From: Streptomyces chrestomyceticus JCM 4735
GTDB lineage: Bacteria; Actinomycetota; Actinomycetes; Streptomycetales; Streptomycetaceae
Assembly: GCF_003865135.1 (NCBI RefSeq)
Contig: NZ_BHZC01000001.1
Location: forward strand, 2,480,001-2,544,000
Direction: 5' to 3'
Length of the DNA: 64,000 nucleotides
Part shown: positions 34,564-43,105 of the stretch, piece by piece
Numbering within the stretch: position 1 is the stretch's first letter
How the letters are laid out: each line of letters starts with the position of its first letter
The notes under the pieces: model-generated
What the model was told of the DNA's origin: nothing
Databases searched by the model: none
The model's input: the letters and a program-made list of their open reading frames with translations, nothing else
Position numbers and translations under genes: made by a program

Positions 34564-36210
34564 ATGAAGGGCATGGCGGATCGGGGAATGGATCAGGGAA
34601 CGGGCGAGGGGCGGGGTGTGGTGGGCCGCGGGAAAGGCGGGGAGCAGATCGGCGGGATCGATGGCGGTGGGGGCGGGGGTAGCGATCTCGGAGGCGTCGG
34701 CGATGGCGGGACGGGCGGCAATTGTGGAGGTACGGGCGCAAGCGCCGGCGACGGCGGTGGGGGTCGCCACGGCGACGGACTCCATGGCGCCAGCAGCGAC
34801 TCCGACGGCCGCGACAGCTCCAGCGGCCCCGACGACTCCGGCAGCCCGGATGATCCGGATGGCGGTCCCGGCGATTCCTGCATCGGTTCGGCCGGCGGAG
34901 GAAGTGGCGGCAGCACCGGCGTCCTCGGTGACGGCGCCGGCAGTACCGGAGATGTCGCCGACGGCGTCGGCAGCACCGGAGGCAGCAGCAGCGAACGGCG
35001 GCTGACCACCCGGGAAGCAGCCGACCGGCTCGGCGTGAAGCCGGAGACGATCTACGCCTACGTCAGCCGCGGCCAGTTGACCAGCCGCCGGGCGCCCGGT
35101 GGCCGGGGCAGCACCTTCGACGCCGAGGAAGTGGACGCCCTCGCCCGACGCGGCGCCCGGCGTGAGCCGTCCGCCGGCAGCGGCGACCTGGCGCTCCGTA
35201 CCGGCATCACCCTCATCGACGCGGACCGCTGCTACTTCCGCGGCGTGGACTCGACCGAGCTGGCCGGCCGCTACGGCTACGAAGAGGTCGCCGAGTGGCT
35301 CTGGACCGGCGTACTGCGCCCCGGCGTCCACTTCACCGCCCCGGAGGAAGCCCTGGCGGCCGCCCGACGGGCCGTCGACGCACTGCCCGCCCACAGCAGC
35401 CCGATGGACCGGCTGCGCGTCGCGGTGGTGGCGGCGGCCTCCGCCGACCCGCTGCGCTTCGACCTGTCCGAGGCCGCCGTCCTGGGTACGGCGCGCTCAC
35501 TCATCCCCGTACTCGTCGACGCCCTGCCCCGCCTGGAAAGCGGAACGGACCGCGCCACCTCCCCGATCGCCCGCCGCCTGTGGTCCCGCCTCACCGAGCA
35601 GCGACCTGACGAGGCGTCACTACGCGTGCTGGCCGCGGCGCTCGTCCTGCTCATCGACCACGACCTGGCCGCCTCCACGCTGGCCGCCCGGGTGGCCGCC
35701 TCCGCGCGGGCCCACCCGTACACCGTCGTGTCGGCCGGTTTCGGCGCCTTGGACGGCCCGCTGCACGGCGCCGCGAGCAGCCTCACCCACCGCATGCTCC
35801 AAGACGTGCTGGAACGGGGCAGCGCGGCGGCCGTGGTGGCGGACCACCTGCGCGCCGGACGCCGGGTACCGGGCCTCGGCCACCGCCTCTACCGGGGCGA
35901 AGACCCGCGCGCCCGTACCCTGTTCCGCCTCCTGGAGGACGTACCGCACGCCGCCCCGGCACTGCGGGCCGCACGCGAGGTGGCCGCCACGACCGCCCGC
36001 CACACCGCACTCCACGCCAACGTCGACCTCGCCCTGGGCGTACTGACCGTCACGGCCAACATGACCCCCGAGGCCGGCGAAACCGTCTTCGCGGTGGCCC
36101 GGACCGCAGGCTGGATCGCCCACGCCCTGGAGGAGTACGCAGAACGCCCCATGCGCCTACGCCCCAACGGCCACTACACAGGCCCCACCCCACCCCAGCC
36201 CCTCCCCTGA
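34564..36210 (+). CDS. helix-turn-helix domain fused to citrate synthase-like domain
   Basis: 548 residues if read from ATG 34564. Residues 1-143 are Gly/Ser/Asp-rich low complexity with no predicted fold. A MerR/excisionase-type helix-turn-helix follows (146-195, RRLTTREAADRLGVKPETIYAYVSRG), then a citrate synthase domain (205-548) with GPLHGAASSLTHRML, GLGHRLYRGEDPRAR and Asp488 in NVDLALG. The catalytic residues look kept, although surrounding motifs are diverged. It may be a regulator that senses citrate-cycle metabolites, or an enzyme that autoregulates. The start is uncertain; homologues probably begin close to the helix-turn-helix. It is divergent from the other citrate synthase. Confidence 0.82.
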   Translation: MKGMADRGMDQGTGEGRGVVGRGKGGEQIGGIDGGGGGGSDLGGVGDGGTGGNCGGTGASAGDGGGGRHGDGLHGASSDSDGRDSSSGPDDSGSPDDPDGGPGDSCIGSAGGGSGGSTGVLGDGAGSTGDVADGVGSTGGSSSERRLTTREAADRLGVKPETIYAYVSRGQLTSRRAPGGRGSTFDAEEVDALARRGARREPSAGSGDLALRTGITLIDADRCYFRGVDSTELAGRYGYEEVAEWLWTGVLRPGVHFTAPEEALAAARRAVDALPAHSSPMDRLRVAVVAAASADPLRFDLSEAAVLGTARSLIPVLVDALPRLESGTDRATSPIARRLWSRLTEQRPDEASLRVLAAALVLLIDHDLAASTLAARVAASARAHPYTVVSAGFGALDGPLHGAASSLTHRMLQDVLERGSAAAVVADHLRAGRRVPGLGHRLYRGEDPRARTLFRLLEDVPHAAPALRAAREVAATTARHTALHANVDLALGVLTVTANMTPEAGETVFAVARTAGWIAHALEEYAERPMRLRPNGHYTGPTPPQPLP

Positions 36211-36700
36211 CCCGGCCGGGGGCCAGGGTGGGGCGGCAGCCGGTCGACGCCGACATGCACGGGCGATGCCCCGCCTGGCGGCCTCACGGGGCGGCCTCGC
36301 CGGGCGGTTCCGGGCACGACCAGCGTGGGAGCGGTACGGCAGGCCCCTGGGCGCACCGGCCCCTCAACGACGCACAGTCTCCACATGCAACCCGTTCGAC
36401 GGCACTCGGGGTTGTGGGTCCGGGGCGCCCACGAGCACGGTGGGCGGACTGATCGGCCGAAGTGAACCATTGGCCCCCGAAGCCCGCCCCGCCAGTCACT
36501 GCCCCAGCCCCGCAATGGCCGGTGCAGGAGGCCACTTGGGCAGCTTCGACCTCGACTGGGGCGCCTGGGGGGGAGTCCGCCGTACCGGCTTGGTACGGCA
36601 CGCGCCGTACGGCGAAAACCACCGCCCCGGCCTCGTTCGCCCCGGACGGACCCCGACCAGGACCGAAGGAATCGGGCCGAAGAGCGGCCAGGCGCGCTGA
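36211..36700. other. gene-poor region after the fusion citrate synthase
   Basis: About 490 bases with open frames on both strands but none with recognisable motifs, ribosome sites or clear codon bias. It may be decayed coding DNA, joined to the remnant that follows. Confidence 0.5.
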
Positions 36701-36931
36701 CAAGGAAGCCTGAACGACAGGGTTCACTGTCGATCGCCTCGCTCGAACGACGGCGAACAGATGCGCCTGCGCTGCAGCGGATCCGCCAGCACCTGGGGCC
36801 TAGCCCTCTACTCGCGAGTACCGCTGAGCACCAAGACGCCATCCCGCCCATCAGCAGCTCCGCCGATACCCAGCCCCGAAGTCGCCCTCGTCTGCACCTG
36901 CGGCTTCTACCTCAGCGCCCCCCGCACCTGA
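36701..36931 (+). pseudogene. remnant of a small Streptomyces hypothetical gene
   Basis: One frame ends GEQMRLRCSGSASTWGLALY and then EVALVCTCGFYLSAPRT before a stop at 36929-36931. This recalls the C-terminus of a common Streptomyces small-protein family that typically reads MRLRFDG-TPSRWGFALYLASKDGY and then EALDCACGLYL. The middle is degraded and no start with a ribosome site exists. I regard it as an eroded copy. The family identity is from memory. Confidence 0.35.
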
Positions 36932-37221
36932 CCGCGCCACGCGCCACGCCACTCACCTCGCCCCCTGCTCAACCGAGCCGCACCGTACGCACCGAGCTGC
37001 ACCGTTCGCACCGAGTCGCTCGCACCACCTCGCTCATGTCACACCGTTCGCTCCCTCCTGGCCGAGCCTTGCGGGCGACCTCACGGCGATCCCGCCGTCG
37101 GCCCACCAGCGAAGACACCCATCCCCAACCCGGCTCGTCGCCCTCCCCGTTCACCTCCCAGCTCATGCGTTCTCGGTTTCAGATGCCCCCGGTATCGGTT
37201 CGGGATTCCAGCCGCTCCGCG

Positions 37222-37240
37222 GCAGGTTAGGGTTACCTAT
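37222..37240 (+). promoter_or_regulatory. DmdR/IdeR-like iron box
   Basis: GCAGGTTAGGGTTACCTAT matches the consensus TTAGGTTAGGCTAACCTAA at 14 of 19 positions. It touches the GTG start of the sucrase/ferredoxin-like gene. Iron-loaded DmdR1 would be expected to repress there. Confidence 0.7.
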
Positions 37241-38257
37241 GTGAGCACGTGCGCAACCGCTTCCCGCGAGGCCGCCGAGCCTGTCGCGGGCACTTCGGCC
37301 ACCGCCCGGACCTGGCTGCTCGTCGAGCAGACCGGGCCCTGGGGTACTGAGGCGCTGACCGAGAGCCACCTCGATCCCCGCATCGGCCGGGCCTTGGAAT
37401 CGGCGGCGGAGAACACGGGCGTACGGGTGGCGCTCGTCCGCCGACCGGGCCGGCACGCGGACTGCCACGGGGCCGCCGCCCGCAGGGCTTTCCTTGCCCA
37501 CACCACACCCGATCGCCCCTGGATCCGGACCACCTCCGTCACCGACCCGGCAGCCCTGCTGCACCTCGACTTCGCCCGGTTGGGCGCGGGTGAGCACGGT
37601 GGGCTCTGGGATCCGTATGACGGTGAACCGCTGGTCTTCGTCTGCACCAACGGCAAGCGTGACCGCTGCTGCGCCGTCCTCGGACGCCCACTGGCCTCCG
37701 AACTCGCCGACAGCGGCGCCGAGGCGTGGGAAGTCACCCACATCGGCGGTCACCGCTTCTCCCCCACCCTCTTCGTCCTCCCGTACGGCTACGCCTACGG
37801 GCGGGCTTCCGCTCCGCTGGTCAAGGAGGCCGTGGCGTCGGCCCGGGACGGTCGGATCCTGCTGGACCACTGCCGTGGCCGCTCGGCCTGGGAGCGCCCG
37901 GCGCAGGCCGCCGACCTCGCCGTGCGCGAGCTGATACGCGAGGACCGGGCGGACGCGATCGACATCGTGCGCTGTGAATCCGTGCCGCCTCCTGTCGGCG
38001 GCGGAAAGGGCGCGAGCGAGGCGGCGGAAGGCCCTCGCCACAAGGACACCAGCACTACGACCCCGGCACCTTCGACGGCCGCCCACAACGAGGCCCCCGC
38101 CCCCACCTGGGCCGTCACCGTCACGCACCGCGACGGCCGGTCCTGGCTGGTCACCGTCCAGCAGCGCGCCGACGGCATCCCCGCGCCGGTCAGTTGCGGT
38201 TCTCCGCTCGGCAGGCCCGCCCGCCTGGCCGTACTCTCCGTACGCCCTCTCGGCTGA
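37241..38257 (+). CDS. sucrase/ferredoxin-like family protein
   Basis: A 338-residue thioredoxin-fold protein of the sucraseferredoxin-like family. The [2Fe-2S]-type Cys residues appear in FVCTNGKRDRCCAVLGRPLA, and HIGGHRFSPTLFVLPYGYAYG is the second conserved block. A Pro/Thr-rich linker precedes a short C-terminal domain (AVTVTHRDGRSWLVTVQQ). Such proteins are often found with siderophore genes and may act in iron release or electron transfer. GTG at 37241 has no ribosome site and the iron box abuts it, which suggests a leaderless, iron-repressed transcript. Confidence 0.85.
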   Translation: MSTCATASREAAEPVAGTSATARTWLLVEQTGPWGTEALTESHLDPRIGRALESAAENTGVRVALVRRPGRHADCHGAAARRAFLAHTTPDRPWIRTTSVTDPAALLHLDFARLGAGEHGGLWDPYDGEPLVFVCTNGKRDRCCAVLGRPLASELADSGAEAWEVTHIGGHRFSPTLFVLPYGYAYGRASAPLVKEAVASARDGRILLDHCRGRSAWERPAQAADLAVRELIREDRADAIDIVRCESVPPPVGGGKGASEAAEGPRHKDTSTTTPAPSTAAHNEAPAPTWAVTVTHRDGRSWLVTVQQRADGIPAPVSCGSPLGRPARLAVLSVRPLG

Positions 38258-38622
38258 AGCAACCGCTCGACCGTCTCCCCCGCGCTCGCCGCACCGCACG
38301 CGCCCTCCGCCTCCCCCACTTCCTCCGCACCTACCGCGCCTTCCGCACCTTCCCCGGCGCCTCCCAACAGCACCCACCGTCTCCGCCCTCATGACGCCCC
38401 CTTGAGTCCCACGAAGTCCTTGAATCCCTCGAACCTCTTCTGACCGCCCCGCCGCTTTCGCCGCCAGCAGCCGGTCACTCTCTGTGACTCTTCGAGGTTA
38501 ACCACGCTCGGTAAGCTCGCGAAAGCCCTGTGGATAACTCCTCATCACTTGCCCACAGGCGCTCCGGTCGCCTCAGCCGCTCGCCCTCGACCTGGCTACC
38601 GAGCCGCACCCCACCCCGCCTA
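38258..38622. other. intergenic region with one DnaA-box-like sequence
   Basis: 365 bases before the sensor kinase. TGTGGATAA at 38529-38537 is the reverse complement of the DnaA box TTATCCACA. The rest is C-rich without a gene. Confidence 0.5.
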
Positions 38623-38646
38623 CTGTTCGTTCATATGAGCGAACAG
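38623..38646 (+). promoter_or_regulatory. palindromic operator centred on the sensor-kinase start codon
   Basis: A 24-base inverted repeat, left half CTGTTCGTTCAT and right half ATGAGCGAACAG, pairs at 11 of 12 positions and its centre is the ATG at 38635. TACTGT at 38621-38626 could be the -10. A protein bound here would block both the promoter and the start. Confidence 0.65.
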
Positions 38647-40461
38647 GCCGAAAGCAGCGCGCCCCCGCGTACGGACCGGCCCGCCGGCAGCGGGCTGCGT
38701 GCCGTGCCGTCGTCGCTGCGTTCCGTGCTGTCGGGGCTGCGTCTCCGCGTGGGCTGGCCGCGCCGCGTCTTCGCGCAGGTGCTGCTGGTGCAGTTGGCCA
38801 TCGCCGCCGGTGTCACCGCGCTCGCCACCGGCCTCTTCCTCGCGCCGCTCAGCGCACAGCTCGACGACCAGGCGATGCGCCGGGCCTTGGCCATCGCCCA
38901 GACCACCGCCGCCGAATCGAGGCTCGACGACGCGCTGGAAAGCTCCCGCCCCGGCCGCGGCGGACCCGTGCAGAACGAGGCCGAGCGCATTCGCCGTGCC
39001 ACCGGGGCGGAGTACGTCGTGATCATGGATACGCGTGGCGTGCGCTGGTCGCACACCGATCCCGACGAGATCGGGCGGCATGTCTCCACCGACCCCAGCG
39101 GCGTTCTGGCGGGCCGCGAGGTCATGCAGATCGACGAGGGCACCCTGGGGCGCTCCGCGCGCGGGAAGGTGCCGCTGCGGGACGAGGAGGGGAAGATCGT
39201 CGGCGCCGTCTCGGTCGGTATCGCCTACGAGAGCGTGCAGCAGCGGCTGCTGAGCACCGTGCCGCAACTGCTCGCCTACGCGGGCGGAGCGCTTGCCGTC
39301 GGCGCGCTGGCCGCCTACCTGGTCGCCCGTCGCCTCCAGCGCCGTACCCATGACCTGGCCTTCTCCGACATCTCCGCCCTGCTCACGGAGCGCGAGGCGA
39401 TGCTGCACGGCATCCGGGAGGGCTTCGTCGCGCTGGACGCGCACGGCCGTATCCGTCTGCTGAACGACGAGGCGCAGCGCCTGCTGGACCTGCGTTCCGA
39501 GGACGCCGGCCGGCCCTTGGCGGAGGCACTGCCGCCCGGCCGTACCGCGGAAGTGCTGTCCGGCCGGGTGAGCGGCGCCGACCTGCTCACCGTCAGTGGG
39601 CAGCGCGTCCTGGTGGCCAACCGGATGCCGACCGACGACGGAGGGGCCGTGGTGACGTTGCGCGACCGTACGGAGCTGGAGCGGCTGGGCCGTGAGCTGG
39701 ACGGCACCCGTGGGCTGATCGACGCGCTGCGCGCCCAGGACCACGAGCACGCCAACCGCCTCCACACCCTGCTGGGCCTCCTCGAACTGGGGCTGTACGA
39801 GGAGGCCGTGGAGTTCGTGACCCAGGCGGTGGGCGTGCACCGGGCGACGGCCGAGCAGGTCACCGAGCGGGTGCGCGATCCGCTGTTGGCGTCCCTGCTG
39901 GTCGGCAAGGCGACGGTCGCCACCGAACGCGGCGTCTCGTTGCGCATCGCGCCCGGCAGCCGCCTCCCGGACCGGGTGGTGGACCCGCACAGCCTGGTCA
40001 CCGTCCTGGGCAACCTGGTCGACAACGCCCTGGATGCCACGGCCGGCACTCCCGGGGCGTGTGTCGAGGTCGAGGTGCGCGCCGAGGGTCGTACCGCGGT
40101 CGTCCGGGTCCGTGACAACGGCCCCGGAGTGCCGGAGGCCCGGCGCGCGGAAATCTTCACCGAGGGCTGGACGACCAAGGAGCCCCCTGCGCACGGGCAG
40201 CGCGGCATCGGCCTCGCGCTCGTGCGCCGCCTGGCCGAACGGTACGGGGGCACCGCCGCGGTGGCCGAGAGCCCCGGAGGGGGCGCGGAATTCACCGTCA
40301 CGCTCCCTGACGCGCTGTCCGACGCCCTCTCGGAGGAGGTGCCGGACGGTGGCACCGCTGGGGAAGCCGGAGCGATCGGCCGAGACGGGGGCGCACACGC
40401 CTCGGAGGAGCGTGGGCCCGATGGCCGTGGCTCCGGTGACGGCCCAGGAGGCGCGCGATGA
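38635..40461 (+). CDS. CitA/DcuS-type sensor histidine kinase
   Basis: A 608-residue sensor of the CitA/DpiB group. Membrane segment one (about 45-68), extracytoplasmic PAS-type domain (70-205), membrane segment two (about 207-232), cytoplasmic PAS domain (240-340), a short H-box with AQDHEHANRLHTLLGLLEL and phospho-His370, and the ATPase domain with NLVDNALDA and GIGLALVRRL. The group commonly senses citrate, fumarate or other carboxylates outside the cell. No ribosome site precedes ATG 38635, so the mRNA may be leaderless. The response regulator gene overlaps its 3' end by four bases. Confidence 0.9.
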   Translation: MSEQAESSAPPRTDRPAGSGLRAVPSSLRSVLSGLRLRVGWPRRVFAQVLLVQLAIAAGVTALATGLFLAPLSAQLDDQAMRRALAIAQTTAAESRLDDALESSRPGRGGPVQNEAERIRRATGAEYVVIMDTRGVRWSHTDPDEIGRHVSTDPSGVLAGREVMQIDEGTLGRSARGKVPLRDEEGKIVGAVSVGIAYESVQQRLLSTVPQLLAYAGGALAVGALAAYLVARRLQRRTHDLAFSDISALLTEREAMLHGIREGFVALDAHGRIRLLNDEAQRLLDLRSEDAGRPLAEALPPGRTAEVLSGRVSGADLLTVSGQRVLVANRMPTDDGGAVVTLRDRTELERLGRELDGTRGLIDALRAQDHEHANRLHTLLGLLELGLYEEAVEFVTQAVGVHRATAEQVTERVRDPLLASLLVGKATVATERGVSLRIAPGSRLPDRVVDPHSLVTVLGNLVDNALDATAGTPGACVEVEVRAEGRTAVVRVRDNGPGVPEARRAEIFTEGWTTKEPPAHGQRGIGLALVRRLAERYGGTAAVAESPGGGAEFTVTLPDALSDALSEEVPDGGTAGEAGAIGRDGGAHASEERGPDGRGSGDGPGGAR

Positions 40462-41132
40462 TCGACGTACTGGTCGTGGACGACGACATACGGGTCGCCG
40501 AGATCAACGCCGCGTATGTCGCGAAGATCCCGGGTTTCCGCGTCAGCCGCCTCGCCCACTCCGCCGCCGAGGCCCTGGACGCCCTGGAGACCGCCTCCGT
40601 CGATCTCGTCCTGCTGGACCACTACCTGCCCGACGAGACCGGCCTCCAGCTCGTCTCACGGCTGCGGCAGCGCGGCCTGCAGACCGACGTGATCATGGTG
40701 ACAGCGGCGCGTGACATCGCGACCGTCCAGGCGGCCATGCGGCACGGGGCGCTGCAGTACCTGGTCAAGCCGTTCACGTTCGCCGGGCTCCGGTCCAAGC
40801 TGGAGGGCTACGCGGCCCTGCGCCGCACCTTCGAGGGCGGCGGCCAGGCCGAACAGTCCGAAGTCGACCGGCTCTTCGGGGCGCTGGGCTCCGTCAACGC
40901 CGGCCCCGCGGAGCTGCCCAAGGGGCATTCGACGGCCACCGCCGACCGGGTCCGGTCCGTCCTGCGCACGGCGGACGCGCCGCTGTCCGCCCAGGAGGTG
41001 GCCCGGCAGGCGGGCCTGAGCCGACAGACCGCGCAGCGGTACCTCAAGCTCCTCGAACGGGCCGGACGGGTCCGCCTCAGCCTCCGGTACGGGGAGACCG
41101 GCCGTCCCGAACACCGTTACGTCTGGATCTGA
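40458..41132 (+). CDS. CitB/DcuR-type response regulator
   Basis: A 224-residue response regulator. The receiver has acidic residues 8-10, phospho-Asp54 and the Lys of QYLVKPF. The C-terminal helix-turn-helix (ATADRVRSVLRTADAPLSAQEVARQAGLSRQTAQRYLKLLERAGRV) is the CitB type. It overlaps the kinase gene by ATGA and must be co-expressed. Its targets are unknown; the palindrome over the kinase start is a candidate autoregulatory site. Confidence 0.92.
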   Translation: MIDVLVVDDDIRVAEINAAYVAKIPGFRVSRLAHSAAEALDALETASVDLVLLDHYLPDETGLQLVSRLRQRGLQTDVIMVTAARDIATVQAAMRHGALQYLVKPFTFAGLRSKLEGYAALRRTFEGGGQAEQSEVDRLFGALGSVNAGPAELPKGHSTATADRVRSVLRTADAPLSAQEVARQAGLSRQTAQRYLKLLERAGRVRLSLRYGETGRPEHRYVWI

Positions 41133-41167
41133 CGGCCGGGCGCCGTTCTCACGGGCTCTTCACCCCA

Positions 41168-41845
41168 TCAGGTGATGGACGAGCCGGGCGGTTGTGCGAG
41201 ACCGTGCCGGTAGGCGTAGTGGATCGCCTGGGCCCGGTCCCGCAGCCCGGCCTTGGCGAAGAGGTTGTTGATGTGGGTCTTCACGGTCGCGTTCGAGACG
41301 TGCAGCGACCGGGCGATCTCCGGGTTGGAGAGTCCCTCGGCGACCAGCCTCAGCACCTCCGTCTCGCGCGCGGTCAGCCCGTCCGGGGGCTCGGTCGGCG
41401 CTGCCGGGGCGGCTGCCCGTACGGGCTCCGCGAACCGCTCCAGCAGCCGCCGCTGCACCTGCGGCGACAACCCGGCCGCGCCCGACAGCACGTCCTCGAC
41501 GGCCCGGACGATCTCGTCGCCGTCCGCGTCCTTCGTCAGGTAGCCCCGGGAGCCGGCCTCCAGCGCGGGGAAGAGGTGGTCGTCGTCCGCATAGGTCGTC
41601 AGGACGACGACTTCGGTGCCCGGGTGCTCCCTCCGGATCCTCCGGGTGGCCTCGACGCCGTCACAGCGGGGCATCCGGAGGTCCATCAGGACGACGTCCG
41701 GGGCCAGTTCGGCGGTGAGCCGTACCGCCTCCTCACCGTCCCCGGCGGAGCCCACGACCTCGATGCCCGGCAGCAGTCCCAGCAGCATCACGATGCCCTC
41801 ACGCACCACCGTCTGATCGTCGGCGACCACGACCCGAGCCGTCAT
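41168..41845 (-). CDS. NarL/FixJ-type response regulator
   Basis: A 225-residue response regulator with a receiver domain (phospho-Asp55, Lys105 in GYLTKDA) and a LuxR-type helix-turn-helix (GLTARETEVLRLVAEGLSNPEIARSLHVSNATVKTHINNLFAKAGL). Its ATG overlaps the stop of the kinase gene by four bases, so the pair is co-translated. No dedicated target operon, such as an ABC transporter, is adjacent. Confidence 0.92.
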   Translation of the reverse strand: MTARVVVADDQTVVREGIVMLLGLLPGIEVVGSAGDGEEAVRLTAELAPDVVLMDLRMPRCDGVEATRRIRREHPGTEVVVLTTYADDDHLFPALEAGSRGYLTKDADGDEIVRAVEDVLSGAAGLSPQVQRRLLERFAEPVRAAAPAAPTEPPDGLTARETEVLRLVAEGLSNPEIARSLHVSNATVKTHINNLFAKAGLRDRAQAIHYAYRHGLAQPPGSSIT

Positions 41846-43032
41846 ACCGGCACCCTCAACCGCACCACGAAACCCTCCTCGGCGGGACCGGAGTCCAGCG
41901 TTCCGCCGAGGAGTTCGGCGCGCTCCCGCATCCCCAGCAGACCGTACCCGGAACCGGACGAGCCGAGGTCGCCGAGGGTCCCCGGCCCGCCATCGCGGAG
42001 CTTCCCGCGCGCGGCGGAGTTCCGTACCTCCAGCTCCACCTCGGTCTCCGTATAGGCGAGCCGTACGGTCACCCGCGCGCCCGGCGCGTGCTTCCGTACG
42101 TTCGTGAGCGCCTCCTGGGCCACTCTGCGCAGTGCGAGGCCGGCTTCGGGCGACAGCTCGCGCCGCTCCCCCGTCACCTCCAGGCGGGCGTTCTCGGCGG
42201 CGGTCAGATGGCGCAGGAAGTCCTCCACCGGCGCCATCTCGCCGCGCAGCGCCGACAGGGCCTGACGCGTGCCGTCCAGGCCCTCCCTGGCCATGCCGCG
42301 CGCCGCCACGACCCGCTCCAGGATCTGCTGCCGGTCCGCCTCCAGGTCGCCGCTGCGCTGGATCAACAGCCGTGCCGCCTCCAAGTGCACAAGTTGCGCG
42401 CTCAGACTGTGCGCGAGTACGTCGTGCACTTCACGGGCGATGCGTCCGCGCTCGGCCAGTGCGGCCGTCTCGGCCTCGGCCTTACGGGCGGCTCGCTCCT
42501 GAGCCAGGAGCCGCTGCGCGTTGCCCTGTGCCTCGGAGTCCAGCCGTACGACGTATCCGGCCAGTCCGAGCCCGGTGACGGTCGCCGTGATCGACAGCCA
42601 GCCGTCCGGGCTGCGCGTGGCGTACGCCCCCAGGGACACCACCATGCACGGCACGGCCGCCGCCAGCGGAAGCCGTGCCATCGAGAGGACGGCGCACGCG
42701 CCCCACACCACGGCGGCGGGCACTCTGGCGCCTTCCGTGTGGAACCAGAACGCGCCGGCCTCCAGGAGCGCCAGCAGACCGAGGGCCGGCCACAGCCGGT
42801 GCTCCAGCGTCGTACGGAAGAACCCCCACAGGAGCAGGCCGCAGAGCGCGACCGCGGCCAGCCCCAGCACTGTTCCCGTGTCCCGGAACGCCTGGTCCGC
42901 CAGCGCGCTCCACAGCAGACCGGCCATGATCACGGTGCGGATGGCCCTGCCGATCCACACCCGTGTCCGGCTCGAAGCCCTGCGGGAGAGCGCTTCCCGC
43001 GAGGGCCAGCTCGTCCAGAAACTCAGCGGCAC
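41842..43032 (-). CDS. NarL-type sensor histidine kinase (HisKA_3)
   Basis: A 396-residue membrane kinase. About five hydrophobic segments form the N-terminal half. The dimerisation and phospho-acceptor motif is GRIAREVHDVLAHSLSAQLVHL and the ATPase domain contains ALTNVRKHAPGA and SGYGLLGMRERAELLGG. I start at GTG 43032 behind GGAAGGA, because the longer frame upstream lacks conservation-like features. It lies 73 bases downstream of the DUF1453-like gene, possibly in one transcript. The signal is unknown. Confidence 0.88.
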   Translation of the reverse strand: MPLSFWTSWPSREALSRRASSRTRVWIGRAIRTVIMAGLLWSALADQAFRDTGTVLGLAAVALCGLLLWGFFRTTLEHRLWPALGLLALLEAGAFWFHTEGARVPAAVVWGACAVLSMARLPLAAAVPCMVVSLGAYATRSPDGWLSITATVTGLGLAGYVVRLDSEAQGNAQRLLAQERAARKAEAETAALAERGRIAREVHDVLAHSLSAQLVHLEAARLLIQRSGDLEADRQQILERVVAARGMAREGLDGTRQALSALRGEMAPVEDFLRHLTAAENARLEVTGERRELSPEAGLALRRVAQEALTNVRKHAPGARVTVRLAYTETEVELEVRNSAARGKLRDGGPGTLGDLGSSGSGYGLLGMRERAELLGGTLDSGPAEEGFVVRLRVPV

Positions 43033-43105
43033 AAACGATCCTTCCGGCGTGATGCTCCCGGGGCTGGGCCGCCGGCACGTACGGCCGGGCCGCAGGACCG
43101 CGGTC

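Noticed and set aside
34522..35394. Minus-strand open frame over the Gly-rich part of the fusion citrate synthase
   Set aside because: It reads as Ala/Ile/Thr simple sequence, the complement of the Gly/Asp-rich repeats, and has no conserved block.
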